From positions 1-64,000 of the forward strand of contig NZ_WAIE01000001.1 of the NCBI RefSeq assembly GCF_008830225.1: DNA of 64,000 nucleotides. The letters run 5' to 3'. The notes beneath the pieces were generated by a model that was given only the letters and a program-made list of their open reading frames with translations, searched no databases and was not told the DNA's origin. The translations under genes and the position numbers were made by a program. The stretch is from Pseudodesulfovibrio senegalensis (lineage in GTDB: Bacteria > Desulfobacterota > Desulfovibrionia > Desulfovibrionales > Desulfovibrionaceae). Position 1 is the stretch's first letter; each line of letters starts with the position of its first letter. Positions 1 to 8,109 of this stretch are shown piece after piece.

Positions 1-336
1 ATCTCGCGTACAGGGTGTACGCGTCGATCCCGCCATTTTTTTATGCCTTGCCCTGCACACCTTCCCGCCCGAACGGGATGTTTGCTCGTGAATGACTTCG
101 GCTTCCCCCCCCTCCCCAATCCGTTTTGCATTCGGAGAATGCAAAACAGAACAGGGTCAAGGGACGTGTCCCTTGCGGGTGCAGGGCAGCGCCCTGCGTC
201 TTTTCCTGAAAAAAGCGAAAAAAAAGAGTCCTTCCGCCAAAGGACTCTTTTCACTCGACGGCCGCCATGGGAGAGAGGAGAGGGAGCAGCCGTCGACTCG
301 TTGGAAACGAGTATATTGTCTTGATCCGTTGTCGCC
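1..336. other. Intergenic stretch rich in inverted repeats
   Basis: No convincing gene is seen here. Besides the terminator at 222-251 it holds three perfect inverted repeats: 5-11/17-23 (CGCGTAC/GTACGCG), 123-133/137-147 (GTTTTGCATTC with a GGA loop), and 181-187/191-197 (GCAGGGC/GCCCTGC, followed by GTCTTTT). A fourth lies at 296-302/306-312 (ACTCGTT/AACGAGT). The 181-197 hairpin could be a plus-strand terminator for a gene lying before the window. The two short plus-strand reading frames at 43-343 have no ribosome site and run through the hairpins, so they are not called. Confidence 0.5.
222..251 (-). terminator. Rho-independent terminator of the 337-531 gene
   Basis: A perfect 12-bp stem (222-233 with 240-251, AAAAGAGTCCTT/AAGGACTCTTTT) has a 6-nt loop. 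Read on the minus strand it is followed by a long T-rich run. It lies about 85 bases past the stop codon of the small minus-strand gene. Confidence 0.75.
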
Positions 337-531
337 TTATTGAAGCTGGCTGATGCCCACGGAAAGGATGAAGGACATCCCGGTCCAGAGCATGACCTTG
401 GCCGTGGCAAAGGTGCGATTCGCCAGACAGGGCTTGAGGCTCGTGCTGGCCATGGCCGCGCCGACCGGAGTGCTGTCTTCCGGCATGATCAACTCAACCA
501 GGGAAATGTTTTTTTTGCGTCCGAAGCTCAT
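337..531 (-). CDS. Small predicted membrane protein, 64 aa
   Basis: This short gene is buried in a much longer open frame that is otherwise the shadow of the LysR gene. The ATG at 531 is preceded by an excellent ribosome site (AAAGGAG, 8 bases upstream), and a strong terminator follows the stop. The product starts MSFGRKKNISLVELIMPEDS and has a hydrophobic C-terminal third (about residues 45-62, VMLWTGMSFILSVGISQL) that would make one membrane helix. It has no recognisable domain. It diverges from the LysR-type regulator at 682, separated by 150 bases, an arrangement in which LysR proteins often control the divergent gene. Coding status is inferred from start, ribosome site and terminator; function is unknown. 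Confidence 0.6.
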   Translation of the reverse strand: MSFGRKKNISLVELIMPEDSTPVGAAMASTSLKPCLANRTFATAKVMLWTGMSFILSVGISQLQ

Positions 532-681
532 TTCAAGGCTCCTTTGGCCGATTCCGGCCTTGTTTTCCGTTGTTGAGGGCACTCTAATTTGCTCACGAGC
601 CAAAAATCCAATCATATTCTCGGATAGGGCATTCGGAAATCCTGATTGCCTTCGGAACGGTTTGCGCATACTCTGCCGCCC

Positions 682-1575
682 ATGGAATTGTATCATCTGC
701 GATCGTTTGTGGCCGTGGCCGAAGAGGGCCACCTGACCAACGCCGCAAAACGTCTGCATACCAGCCAGCCCACGGTCAGTGCGCACATCAAGGCCCTTGA
801 GGAGAATCTTGAGGTCAAGCTGTTCAGCCGCACGCCCAAGGGTATGATCCTGACCGAGGCCGGAGACATCCTCAAGGCGCAGGCCCGCAAGGTGCTTGCC
901 GCGGTGGACGAGTTCCAGACCCGGGCCGTGCGGTTGCGCGCGGATCTGGCCGGTGCCGTGCGCATCGGATTGAATACGGATTCCGAATATCTCCGGCTCA
1001 CGGACCTGATTTCCGCTGTTTCCGAAAAGCATCCCGGGTTGGAACTGCACCTGACGCAGAATTCGTCGGACAGGATTCTGGAGGCCATCCGCGCCGAGGA
1101 GCTGGATGCCGGATTTGTCTTTTACGAGAATCCCTATTCCGACATCAAGGCGCATGCGTTGCGGCGTTCGCGCGTGCTCATCGTGGCGCCTGCGGAGTGG
1201 GAAGAGCGGGTGCAGGATGCCAGTTTCGAGGAACTGGCTAAGATGCCGTGGGTCTGGCCTGCGCGGTATTGCCCGCTGGGCGCGCTGGTGCTGGACCATT
1301 TCGAATCCCGGGGCTTTTGCCCGGCCCGGACCATCCGTGCGGACAGCGAAGACGTGATCCGCCGGTTGGTGGTGGGCGGCAAGGGCCTTTCCATCATGCG
1401 CGAGGACGAGGCCGAGGCCCTGCGCGCCGAGGGCAAGCTCGTCTGTTGGCAGACCGACCAGAACCAGGACATCGGCATGGACATTTTCTTTGTCTACCAT
1501 CGCGACAGGAAGGACGACCCCGTGATTCTGGCCATGCTGGAAGCCGTGGAGCGGGTCTGGAAAACCGAAGCCTAG
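682..1575 (+). CDS. LysR-family transcriptional regulator
   Basis: A 297-residue LysR-type regulator of normal length. Residues 1-60 form the winged helix-turn-helix (MELYHLRSFVAVAEEGHLT, then TSQPTVSAHIKALEENL), followed by a two-lobed periplasmic-binding-protein-like effector domain from about residue 90. The frame is open from 646, but family members start at the MELYHLR methionine, so 682 is chosen. The effector is not predictable from sequence. It faces the small membrane protein gene at 337-531 and is followed after 99 bases by the aminotransferase gene on the same strand; either could be its target. Family call is secure; target and ligand are unknown. Confidence 0.93.
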   Translation: MELYHLRSFVAVAEEGHLTNAAKRLHTSQPTVSAHIKALEENLEVKLFSRTPKGMILTEAGDILKAQARKVLAAVDEFQTRAVRLRADLAGAVRIGLNTDSEYLRLTDLISAVSEKHPGLELHLTQNSSDRILEAIRAEELDAGFVFYENPYSDIKAHALRRSRVLIVAPAEWEERVQDASFEELAKMPWVWPARYCPLGALVLDHFESRGFCPARTIRADSEDVIRRLVVGGKGLSIMREDEAEALRAEGKLVCWQTDQNQDIGMDIFFVYHRDRKDDPVILAMLEAVERVWKTEA

Positions 1576-1674
1576 CGTCCGGTCCCTTTTCGAATTCTTC
1601 AATACGGCCTCTTCAATTCCGTTCCCTTTTGCCGTATCTTTTCCCGACCCAAACAAGCCAAAGGAGAGCATATC

Positions 1675-2868
1675 ATGCAGCTTATTTCCCGGCAGATTGC
1701 CGATTACATGGAGAGCGGATCATGGATTCGCAAGATGTTCGAGGCCGGAATCGCCATGAAAAAGGAATTTGGCGAGGACGCGGTCTGTGACTTCAGCCTC
1801 GGCAACCCGGACCTGCCGCCGCCCCCGGCTTTGAAACAGGCCATGAAGGACCTGGCCGAAGAAGCCGACACACCGTTTTTTCTCGGCTACATGCCCAATT
1901 TCGGCTACCCGGACGCGCGCACGGCCCTTGCCGGACAGGTCAGCAAGGAGCAGGGCGTTGCCGTTGCCGGTGAAGATCTTGTCATCACCTGCGGCGCGGC
2001 CGGTGCGCTCAATGCCTTTTTCCGCGCCGTGCTCGAACCGGGCGACGAAGTGATCACGCCCGCTCCCTTTTTCGTGGAATACGGTTTTTACTGCGAGAAC
2101 CACGGCGGCGTGCTCAAGCCCGTGCCCAGCAAACCGCTGACCTTTGAGCTGGACATCGAAGCCATTGACGCAGCCATCAACGAAAAAACCCGCATCCTGC
2201 TGCTCAATTCGCCCAACAACCCGTCCGGGGCCGTGTATTCGCGTGAGGAACTGGACCGGCTGGCCGCCATTCTGGAGAGACACAACCAGGGGCGTGAGCG
2301 GCCCATCTTCATTCTTTCGGATGAGCCGTATCGTTTTCTGGCCTTTGACGGCGTGGAAGTGCCCAGCCTGCTGGACGTCTATCAATACTCGGTAGTGTGT
2401 TCCTCGTTTTCCAAGAACCTGAGCATGGCTGGTGAGCGCATCGGCTATGCCTGCGTGAATCCGGCCATGCCCGGCAAGCAGGAACTGCTCGGCGCGCTGA
2501 TCATGACCAACCGCATCCTCGGTTTCGTGAACGCGCCGGCGCTGGCGCAAAAGCTCATGATGCGCTGCCTCGGCAGTCAGGTGGATGCCTCCATTTACGA
2601 AACCCGGCGCGCGGCCATGGCCGAGGTGCTGGACAACGGCGGGTACAACTACACCATGCCCAAGGGCACGTTTTATTTCTTCCCGGAAGCGCCCAACGGC
2701 GACGACGTGAAGTTCTGCAGCATTTTGCAGGAAGAGAAGATTCTGGCCGTGCCCGGCCGCGGATTCGGGTATCCCGGCTATTTCCGCCTGACTTTCTGCA
2801 TCGGCGAAGACGTGATTCGCCGCTCAAAGGACGGCTTCAAGCGGGCCATGGAAAAGGCAAAAGCATAG
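1675..2868 (+). CDS. Class I/II PLP-dependent aminotransferase
   Basis: A 397-residue fold-type I aminotransferase, usual length. Visible landmarks are the substrate/PLP loop NSPNNPSG (178-185), the PLP-contacting DEPYR (D216, Y219), the Schiff-base lysine K247 in SSFSKNLS, and the downstream GERIGY arginine that holds the PLP phosphate. The frame covers the whole family without a break. Ribosome site AAAGGAG lies 8 bases before the ATG. It belongs to the aspartate/aromatic/alanine aminotransferase group, but the amino-acid specificity cannot be read from sequence. Followed by its own terminator at 2924, so it is probably monocistronic or cotranscribed with the upstream LysR gene. Confidence 0.92.
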   Translation: MQLISRQIADYMESGSWIRKMFEAGIAMKKEFGEDAVCDFSLGNPDLPPPPALKQAMKDLAEEADTPFFLGYMPNFGYPDARTALAGQVSKEQGVAVAGEDLVITCGAAGALNAFFRAVLEPGDEVITPAPFFVEYGFYCENHGGVLKPVPSKPLTFELDIEAIDAAINEKTRILLLNSPNNPSGAVYSREELDRLAAILERHNQGRERPIFILSDEPYRFLAFDGVEVPSLLDVYQYSVVCSSFSKNLSMAGERIGYACVNPAMPGKQELLGALIMTNRILGFVNAPALAQKLMMRCLGSQVDASIYETRRAAMAEVLDNGGYNYTMPKGTFYFFPEAPNGDDVKFCSILQEEKILAVPGRGFGYPGYFRLTFCIGEDVIRRSKDGFKRAMEKAKA

Positions 2869-2923
2869 GATTGTTTCCGGCTGCCCCGGGCCGTTTGTCC
2901 CGGTTGCAACGGTGGGACTGTTT

Positions 2924-2960
2924 CGAGGTCGGCACACGCGCGTGTCGGCCTCGTTTTTTC
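2924..2960 (+). terminator. Rho-independent terminator after the aminotransferase gene
   Basis: A GC-rich imperfect hairpin (CGAGGTCG...CGGCCTCG with an inner ACACG/CGTGT helix) is directly followed by six Ts, 55 bases past the aminotransferase stop codon. Confidence 0.75.
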
Positions 2961-3184
2961 GTTTTTCGTCGGATTGCCGGAACAGAGGGGTAATGCAACA
3001 AGGCCGTCCCGTATTGGTTTGCCGGGAATTTTCGGGGAAAGAGGGAAGGCGCGCCCTGCAGCATCAGTGATTTGCAGCCGAAGCCGGGAACAGGCAAGCC
3101 CGAGCCCCGGAATCGTGCAACAGCAAACAGAACCCGCACCTGCGGGCAAAAAGAAAAAATCGACCGCGCGTCAGCGCAACCCGC
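2961..3184. other. Convergent intergenic gap
   Basis: With the terminator before it this gap is 316 bases long, between the converging aminotransferase and acetyl-CoA synthetase genes. No credible gene. Read on the minus strand, a weak GC hairpin near 3155-3180 followed by TTTTTT (3152-3158) may end the acetyl-CoA synthetase transcript. Confidence 0.4.
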
Positions 3185-5104
3185 CTAATCCTCGTCTTCC
3201 AGCCCGGTCAGGTCCCCGATTTCATGCCCAAGCTCCTCGGCCTTGAGCACGCGGCGCATGATCTTGCCGGAACGGGTTTTGGGCAGGTTGTCCCGGAATT
3301 CAATGGACTTGATGACCGCCACGGGCCCCAGTTCGTTGCGGATGTGGCGCTTGAGGTCCTTGATGAGTTCGTCGTCCGGTTCCACCTCGGGGCGCACCAC
3401 GATGAAGGCCTTGGCCGCCTCGCCCTTGATGGTGTCGGGCACGCCGATGACCCCGCATTCGTGCACGGCGCGGTGTGCGCCGAAGGCCGCTTCCATTTCC
3501 GCGGTGCCGATGCGGTGGCCCGCGATATTGAGCACGTCGTCCGCACGGCCCTGAATCCAGAAGTAGCCGTCCTCGTCCTTGCGGGCCACGTCCCCGGCAA
3601 AGTACATGCCCGGAATCTTTTCCCAGTATTCGCGGTAGCGGTCCGGATCGTTCCACATGCCGGTCATCATGGCGGGCCACGGCCGCTTGAGCACCAGCAG
3701 GCCGCCCTTGCCCGCGGGCACGGGATTGCCGTCGCGGTCCACGATGTCCGCTTCCACGCCGGGCAGGGTCTTGGTCACCGAGCCGGGCTTGAGCAGGGAT
3801 ATGGGCAGCGGGCTGATCATGAACATGCCGGTTTCGGTCTGCCACCACGTGTCGAGCACCGGGCACTCGTTGCGGCCGATGTTCTTGTAGAGCCAGATCC
3901 ACGCCTCCGGGCTGATGGGTTCGCCCACGGACCCGAGCAGGCGCAGGCTGGAGAGGTCGTGCTGGCGCGTGTACTGGATGCCGAAGCGCATGAGCATGCG
4001 GATCATGGTGGGCGCGGTGTAGAAGATGGTCACCCCGTACTTGGCCACGATGTTCCAGAGCCGGTCCGCCTGCGGATAGTTGGGATGGCCTTCGTACATG
4101 AGGGTCGTGGTTCCGGCCATGAGCGGTCCGTAGACCACGGCGCTGTGCCCCGTGACCCAGCCCGGATCGGCCGTGCACCAGAAGATGTCCGTGGGCTTGA
4201 TGTCGAAGACATGGTTCAGGGTGCGGTGCACGCCCACCATGTAGCCCGCGTGGGAATGCACGATGCCCTTGGGCTGGCCCGTGGTGCCCGAGGTGTACAT
4301 GAGAAAGAGCGGATCATCCGCGTCCATGACTTCGGTGGGCGAAATGTTGCGTTCGTTGCGGATCAGGTCTTCGTACCAGAAGTCCCGGCCATCGGTCATG
4401 TCCACGCCCACCTTGCAGCGGCGCACCACGATCATGGAATCCACGCAGTCCGCGCACGCGCCCACCAGCGCCTCGTCCACGGTTTCCTTGAGGGGCATGA
4501 TCTGGCCGTTGCGGTAGAAGCCGTCCGCCGTGACCACGAGCTTGGCCTGCGCGTCGTTGATGCGCTGGCGCAGGGCCTTGGCCGAGAATCCGGCAAAGAC
4601 CACGGAATGGATGGCCCCGATCTTGGCTGCGGCCAGCATGGAGATCACGGTTTCGGGCAGGGGCGGCATGTAGATGACGATGCGGTCGCCCTTGCCGATG
4701 CCCAGCGAGCGCAGGGCGTTGGCCACGCGGTTCACCTCGCGGTAGAGCTCGAAATAGGTGTACTTGCGCGAATCGCCGGGCTCGCCTTCCCATATGAGGG
4801 CCAGCTTATTCTTGTTGTAGGTTTCGATGTGCCGGTCCAGACAGTTGTAGACGATGTTGCATCGCGAGCCCGGAAACCATTTGTAAAAGGGGGCGTCCGA
4901 ATCGTCCAGAACCTGGTCCCATTTCTTGAACCAGTCCAGCTCGTCCGCAGCCTCTTCCCAGTAGCCCAGCGGATCGTGCCCGGCCATGCGCCGGTGCGCT
5001 TCAAGCTCCTGCGGGTTGACGTTGGCCTCGATCACCAGTTGTGGCAGGGGCCTGAATACCCGTTCTTCCTGCAAAAGATTGTCCAGCGTTCCGAACTGGT
5101 CCAT
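3185..5104 (-). CDS. acs: Acetyl-CoA synthetase (AMP-forming)
   Basis: A 639-residue acetate:CoA ligase, usual length for Acs. It activates acetate to acetyl-AMP and then acetyl-CoA in the cytoplasm. The N-terminal ACAS_N segment is followed by the adenylate-forming core with the ATP loop YTSGTTGQPKG (270-280), the acetate pocket region near DTWWQTETG, and the C-terminal domain with the acetylatable lysine in PKTRSGKIMRR (about K614). The open frame extends 18 bases further, but GAGGAGG sits 6 bases before the ATG at 5104, which fixes the start. It lies 106 bases downstream of a LytTR-type response regulator on the same strand, which may control it. In an incomplete oxidiser this enzyme allows acetate assimilation. 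Confidence 0.96.
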   Translation of the reverse strand: MDQFGTLDNLLQEERVFRPLPQLVIEANVNPQELEAHRRMAGHDPLGYWEEAADELDWFKKWDQVLDDSDAPFYKWFPGSRCNIVYNCLDRHIETYNKNKLALIWEGEPGDSRKYTYFELYREVNRVANALRSLGIGKGDRIVIYMPPLPETVISMLAAAKIGAIHSVVFAGFSAKALRQRINDAQAKLVVTADGFYRNGQIMPLKETVDEALVGACADCVDSMIVVRRCKVGVDMTDGRDFWYEDLIRNERNISPTEVMDADDPLFLMYTSGTTGQPKGIVHSHAGYMVGVHRTLNHVFDIKPTDIFWCTADPGWVTGHSAVVYGPLMAGTTTLMYEGHPNYPQADRLWNIVAKYGVTIFYTAPTMIRMLMRFGIQYTRQHDLSSLRLLGSVGEPISPEAWIWLYKNIGRNECPVLDTWWQTETGMFMISPLPISLLKPGSVTKTLPGVEADIVDRDGNPVPAGKGGLLVLKRPWPAMMTGMWNDPDRYREYWEKIPGMYFAGDVARKDEDGYFWIQGRADDVLNIAGHRIGTAEMEAAFGAHRAVHECGVIGVPDTIKGEAAKAFIVVRPEVEPDDELIKDLKRHIRNELGPVAVIKSIEFRDNLPKTRSGKIMRRVLKAEELGHEIGDLTGLEDED

Positions 5105-5210
5105 GTATTCCTCCTCGCGCAAGATTCATGGCTGCGAGTCTGTTTCGAACATGTTTGCGCGCCAATGTCCCGGCGTATTCGGCCAGCGGCAGGTTAGCGC
5201 GGTTCAACGG

Positions 5211-6089
5211 TCACAATCCGAGTATCTGCTTCAGTTCCGCGATCCTTCTGCGGCTGATGGGCAGCTCGATGCGGGTCTTGCCCGCGGTGCGGAGCATGAA
5301 GTTGCTGCCCGGCATGCTGGCGATTTCCGTGACCATGTCCAGATTGACGAGGTATTTCCTGTGTACCCGGAAAAAACGGTGCGGCTTGAGCCGGTCTTCG
5401 AGATTCTTGAGCCGGTAGGAGGTCAGGAATTTCTGCCCGGCGGTATGCACGTATGAGTAATCCTCGTAGGCCTCCACGAAGATGATCTGGTGGTAGGGGA
5501 CGAGGTACATGCGGCCGTCCTGATTCACGGCCAGCTTGTCGATCTCCGGGGTACGGGTGCGGGTCTGGTCCCATGCCTGGCGCAACGCGGCCAGAAAACT
5601 CTCCTGCTCGTGTTCTTCCAGCGGCAGTTGCACGGTGTGCTCGTCCTGCTCGTCCGGGGATTCCTCCTGATTGGCCGTTTCCAGCGGCTCGGACGGTTCG
5701 GGAACCTCCTTGAACCGGGTCTTGAACTCGCCCAGCCGTTCCAGCGTGCGCTCAAACCGCCCCGGCGCGGGCGGCCAGAGCAGGTAGTCCGTGGCCCCCT
5801 GTTCAAAGGCGGCATAGGCCCGGGATTCGGAATCGGAAACAAAGACCAGCGCGGGCTTGTGCTTGCGGCCCGCAAGCATCTGGGCCAGCTCGATGCCGGA
5901 CGGCCCGCCCGGCAGGTCCGTGCCCAGAAAAAGCGCCCCGTAGGCGATGGATTCCAGCAGCTCCATGGCCTCGTAAGCGGTCACGGCCTCGCCCAGCACC
6001 TGCATGAACGGCACGCCGTCCAGCAGAGAGCGCAGTTCGGCCCGTGTCTTCGGGTCTTCGTGTATGAGCAGCGTCTTGAGTCTGGGCAT
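5211..6089 (-). CDS. LytTR-family response regulator with atypical receiver
   Basis: A 292-residue response regulator: a receiver domain (about 4-115), a charged glutamate-rich linker (about 120-170), and a C-terminal LytTR DNA-binding domain (about 190-290, with ...IIFVEAYEDYSYVHT... and FFRVHRKYLVNL). In the receiver the acidic pair (E11, D12) and the phospho-acceptor (D58 in LFLGTDLPGG) are present, but the near-invariant lysine that should follow DYLL is a tryptophan (W105), which may change or abolish phosphorylation-driven switching. The ATG at 6089 is chosen because the receiver begins there; the frame is open to 6206. No sensor kinase lies next to it. It is upstream of acs on the same strand. 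Confidence 0.88.
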   Translation of the reverse strand: MPRLKTLLIHEDPKTRAELRSLLDGVPFMQVLGEAVTAYEAMELLESIAYGALFLGTDLPGGPSGIELAQMLAGRKHKPALVFVSDSESRAYAAFEQGATDYLLWPPAPGRFERTLERLGEFKTRFKEVPEPSEPLETANQEESPDEQDEHTVQLPLEEHEQESFLAALRQAWDQTRTRTPEIDKLAVNQDGRMYLVPYHQIIFVEAYEDYSYVHTAGQKFLTSYRLKNLEDRLKPHRFFRVHRKYLVNLDMVTEIASMPGSNFMLRTAGKTRIELPISRRRIAELKQILGL

Positions 6090-6214
6090 GGTCCTGTGCG
6101 CCGTTTTCGTAAGGTTTTCAGAGAATAATGAATATATTATCCGTACAATGTATCCGAGTGCTTCGCAAGAACGTCTTGAGGGTACATGGCTTGTTGACAA
6201 CCGCACTCGAGATA

Positions 6215-6228
6215 GTTAAACGGTTAAC
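6215..6228. promoter_or_regulatory. Probable MarR operator, copy 1
   Basis: GTTAAACGGTTAAC is an inverted repeat (GTTAA-ACGG-TTAAC) 35 bases before the MarR start codon. A 13/14 identical copy lies before the exporter gene at 6723-6736, pointing to autoregulation and control of the exporter by the same protein. Confidence 0.6.
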
Positions 6229-6262
6229 CGACTTTTCGGGAACAACGTACCGTGGAGACGAC

Positions 6263-6706
6263 ATGGGCAGTGTGGAGGATTTTTTTGAAGGCGAACCGGT
6301 AGGGTTTCTGCTGGCGCGGGCCTCGCAATACATGCGCCTGCAGCTGGGCCGGAGCTTCGCGGATGCCGGACTGGGAATATCCGTGGAGCAGTGGCGCTTG
6401 CTGATTGAATTGTGGCAGCGGGACGGATTGAACCAGCGCGAGTTGGGAGAGCGGTGTTTCAAGAGCAAGGTTTCCGTGACCAAGATGCTGGCCAAGCTCG
6501 AGGACCAGGGCTATGTGCTCCGACGTCGTTCGACACGGGACAGGCGTGGCAACCGGGTTTTCCTGACCGCTGCGGGCAAGCGCCTCAGGGATGTGACTCT
6601 GGAACTTGCCGCGAAAAACAATATGCACGCTGTGGACGGCGTGGACGATGATGATCTGGCCGCGTTCAAGCGGGTCGCCAGGACGATTTTCCTGAACATG
6701 GAATAA
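6263..6706 (+). CDS. MarR-family transcriptional regulator
   Basis: A 147-residue MarR-type winged-helix repressor, typical size. The DNA-binding core is seen at about residues 45-105 (LNQRELGERCFKSKVSVTKM and the wing RRRSTRDRRGNRVFLT with its conserved D-R-R). The ATG at 6263 follows GGAG by 6 bases; the open frame extends to 6128 but that part is AT-rich leader containing the operator. The neighbouring exporter gene starts 52 bases after its stop, and both genes carry the same palindromic site upstream, the classic layout of a ligand-released repressor controlling a drug exporter. The ligand is unknown. Confidence 0.9.
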   Translation: MGSVEDFFEGEPVGFLLARASQYMRLQLGRSFADAGLGISVEQWRLLIELWQRDGLNQRELGERCFKSKVSVTKMLAKLEDQGYVLRRRSTRDRRGNRVFLTAAGKRLRDVTLELAAKNNMHAVDGVDDDDLAAFKRVARTIFLNME

Positions 6707-6722
6707 TTTTTTTGCCCCAATG

Positions 6723-6736
6723 GTTATACGGTTAAC
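6723..6736. promoter_or_regulatory. Probable MarR operator, copy 2
   Basis: GTTATACGGTTAAC lies between the MarR stop codon and the exporter start and matches the first copy at 13 of 14 positions, including the central ACGG. Its presence suggests a separate promoter for the exporter gene under the same repressor. Confidence 0.6.
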
Positions 6737-6758
6737 TTTTTACATGGGATAGTAAATA

Positions 6759-7949
6759 GTGATTACTGGAAAAAACGAGGTGGGAATGACGTTCTTTCTC
6801 GCCTTTCTTGCTGCGTTGGGCCCGTTGTCCAACGACATGTACCTTCCGGCCCTGCCGAATCTGGTGAAGTTTTGGGGCGTGAGCGAGGCCTCGGGCGGGC
6901 TGACATTGAGCCTGTGGTTCGTGAGTTTCGGCATATTCCTGCTGGTATACGGGCCGTTTTCCGATCGTTTCGGACGCAAGCCCAGCCTGTTGCTGGGGCT
7001 GGGCCTGTTTACGGTTTCCTCGTTGGGTTGCGCTCTGTCCGACGGCCTGACTGAAATGCTCATCTGCCGGATTCTGCAGGCTGCGGGCGGTGCGGCCTGT
7101 GCATCCATGGTCATGGCCATCAGCCGCGACGTGTTCGACGGCCACATACGCCAGCGCGTGCTGGCCTACCTCGGCGTGATCATGGCCGTGGCCCCCATGG
7201 CCGCCCCGTTTCTGGGCAGCCTGACCCTCAAATATTTTTCGTGGCGCTGGATATTCGGCCTGCAGGCCATCTACGGAATCACCGCGCTCGGGGCAGTGCT
7301 TTTTCTGGAGGAAACCCTGCACCATGAAAAACGGCTCACGTCCATGGCTTTTATAAAACCGTACCTTCAGACGCTGGTCAACGGCCGGTTTATGTACACC
7401 TCCACGCTCATGGCCGTTGTCATGGGGCCGGTGTACGGGTTCATCGCGGCTTCGCCATATATCTACATGGAACAATTCGGATTGGACCGGGCCGCCTTCA
7501 GCCGCTTTTTCGCGCTCAACGCCGTGGGGTTGATGCTGGGTTCGCTGGTCTGCGCCAAGCTTTCCAAACGCTTTTCCGGGGCCGTGCTCAACGGCTGGGG
7601 ATTCGCGGGCATCACCGTGGGCGGAGCCTGCATTGCCGCATTCGGCGCGTCAGGTCCCGTGGCCTTTGCCCTGCCCATGATGCTCATAGCGTTCTGCTGC
7701 GGCGCGAGCCGCCCGGTGAGCAACAACATCGTGCTGGATCAGGTGGAGGTCAACGTGGGGGCCGCTGCATCCATCATGACCTTTTCCCTGTTCATGCTGG
7801 GCGCCGTGTTCATGTGGGCGGCCTCGGCCGATTTCATGAACCGGGCCACGCTCATCGGGTTCATGGGATTTGGCGTGGGGGGATTCGTGCTGGTCCTGTG
7901 GCCCCTGCTCCTGCGTTATCTTGGCCGTTTCGGCTACAAGGCATCCTGA
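6759..7949 (+). CDS. MFS drug exporter, Bcr/CflA type
   Basis: A 396-residue major facilitator, 12 predicted membrane helices. The first helix carries the Bcr/CflA-type LGPLSNDMYLPALP sequence, and the loop between helices 2 and 3 has the MFS signature GPFSDRFGRKP. Such proteins expel toxic compounds by proton antiport. The listed start is a GTG at 6759; an ATG at 6786 (MTFFLAFLAALG) preceded closely by GAGGTG is an equally good start and would still keep the first helix. The gene follows a MarR regulator and has a copy of the likely MarR operator in its upstream gap, so it is probably induced by the MarR ligand. The exported substrate is not predictable. Confidence 0.9.
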   Translation: MITGKNEVGMTFFLAFLAALGPLSNDMYLPALPNLVKFWGVSEASGGLTLSLWFVSFGIFLLVYGPFSDRFGRKPSLLLGLGLFTVSSLGCALSDGLTEMLICRILQAAGGAACASMVMAISRDVFDGHIRQRVLAYLGVIMAVAPMAAPFLGSLTLKYFSWRWIFGLQAIYGITALGAVLFLEETLHHEKRLTSMAFIKPYLQTLVNGRFMYTSTLMAVVMGPVYGFIAASPYIYMEQFGLDRAAFSRFFALNAVGLMLGSLVCAKLSKRFSGAVLNGWGFAGITVGGACIAAFGASGPVAFALPMMLIAFCCGASRPVSNNIVLDQVEVNVGAAASIMTFSLFMLGAVFMWAASADFMNRATLIGFMGFGVGGFVLVLWPLLLRYLGRFGYKAS

Positions 7950-7979
7950 CCCGGACTTTTTTATATACAACCGTCACGG

Positions 7980-8014
7980 CCCGGCCACACGCATGTGTGG
8001 CCGGGATTTTTTTT
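7980..8014 (+). terminator. Rho-independent terminator after the exporter gene
   Basis: A perfect 11-bp stem (CCCGGCCACAC/GTGTGGCCGGG) with a GCAT loop is followed by an A and eight Ts, 31 bases past the exporter stop codon. Confidence 0.9.
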
Positions 8015-8040
8015 GCGCAACGCCTTGACCTCGGGCTCGG

Positions 8041-8088
8041 ATGACTATATCAATCTATCTCAATATAAAGATATCATGATGTAGTCAT
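8041..8088. promoter_or_regulatory. AT-rich nested inverted repeats before metF
   Basis: A markedly AT-rich block before the metF ribosome site contains ATGACTA (8041-8047) and its reverse complement TAGTCAT (8082-8088), with an inner ATATC (8047-8051) and GATATC (8070-8075). The layout suggests a promoter with an operator. Methionine genes in Desulfovibrionales are known targets of the ArsR-family regulator SahR, but the match to its motif has not been verified here. Confidence 0.35.
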
Positions 8089-8109
8089 ATAAGGAGACGG
8101 AGAGAAATC

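Noticed and set aside
1-40. Possible 3-prime end of a tRNA or tmRNA (TCGATCCCGCC followed by Ts)
   Set aside because: The flanking bases do not form a T-arm with a 5-bp stem, and no CCA-like end or acceptor pairing is visible.
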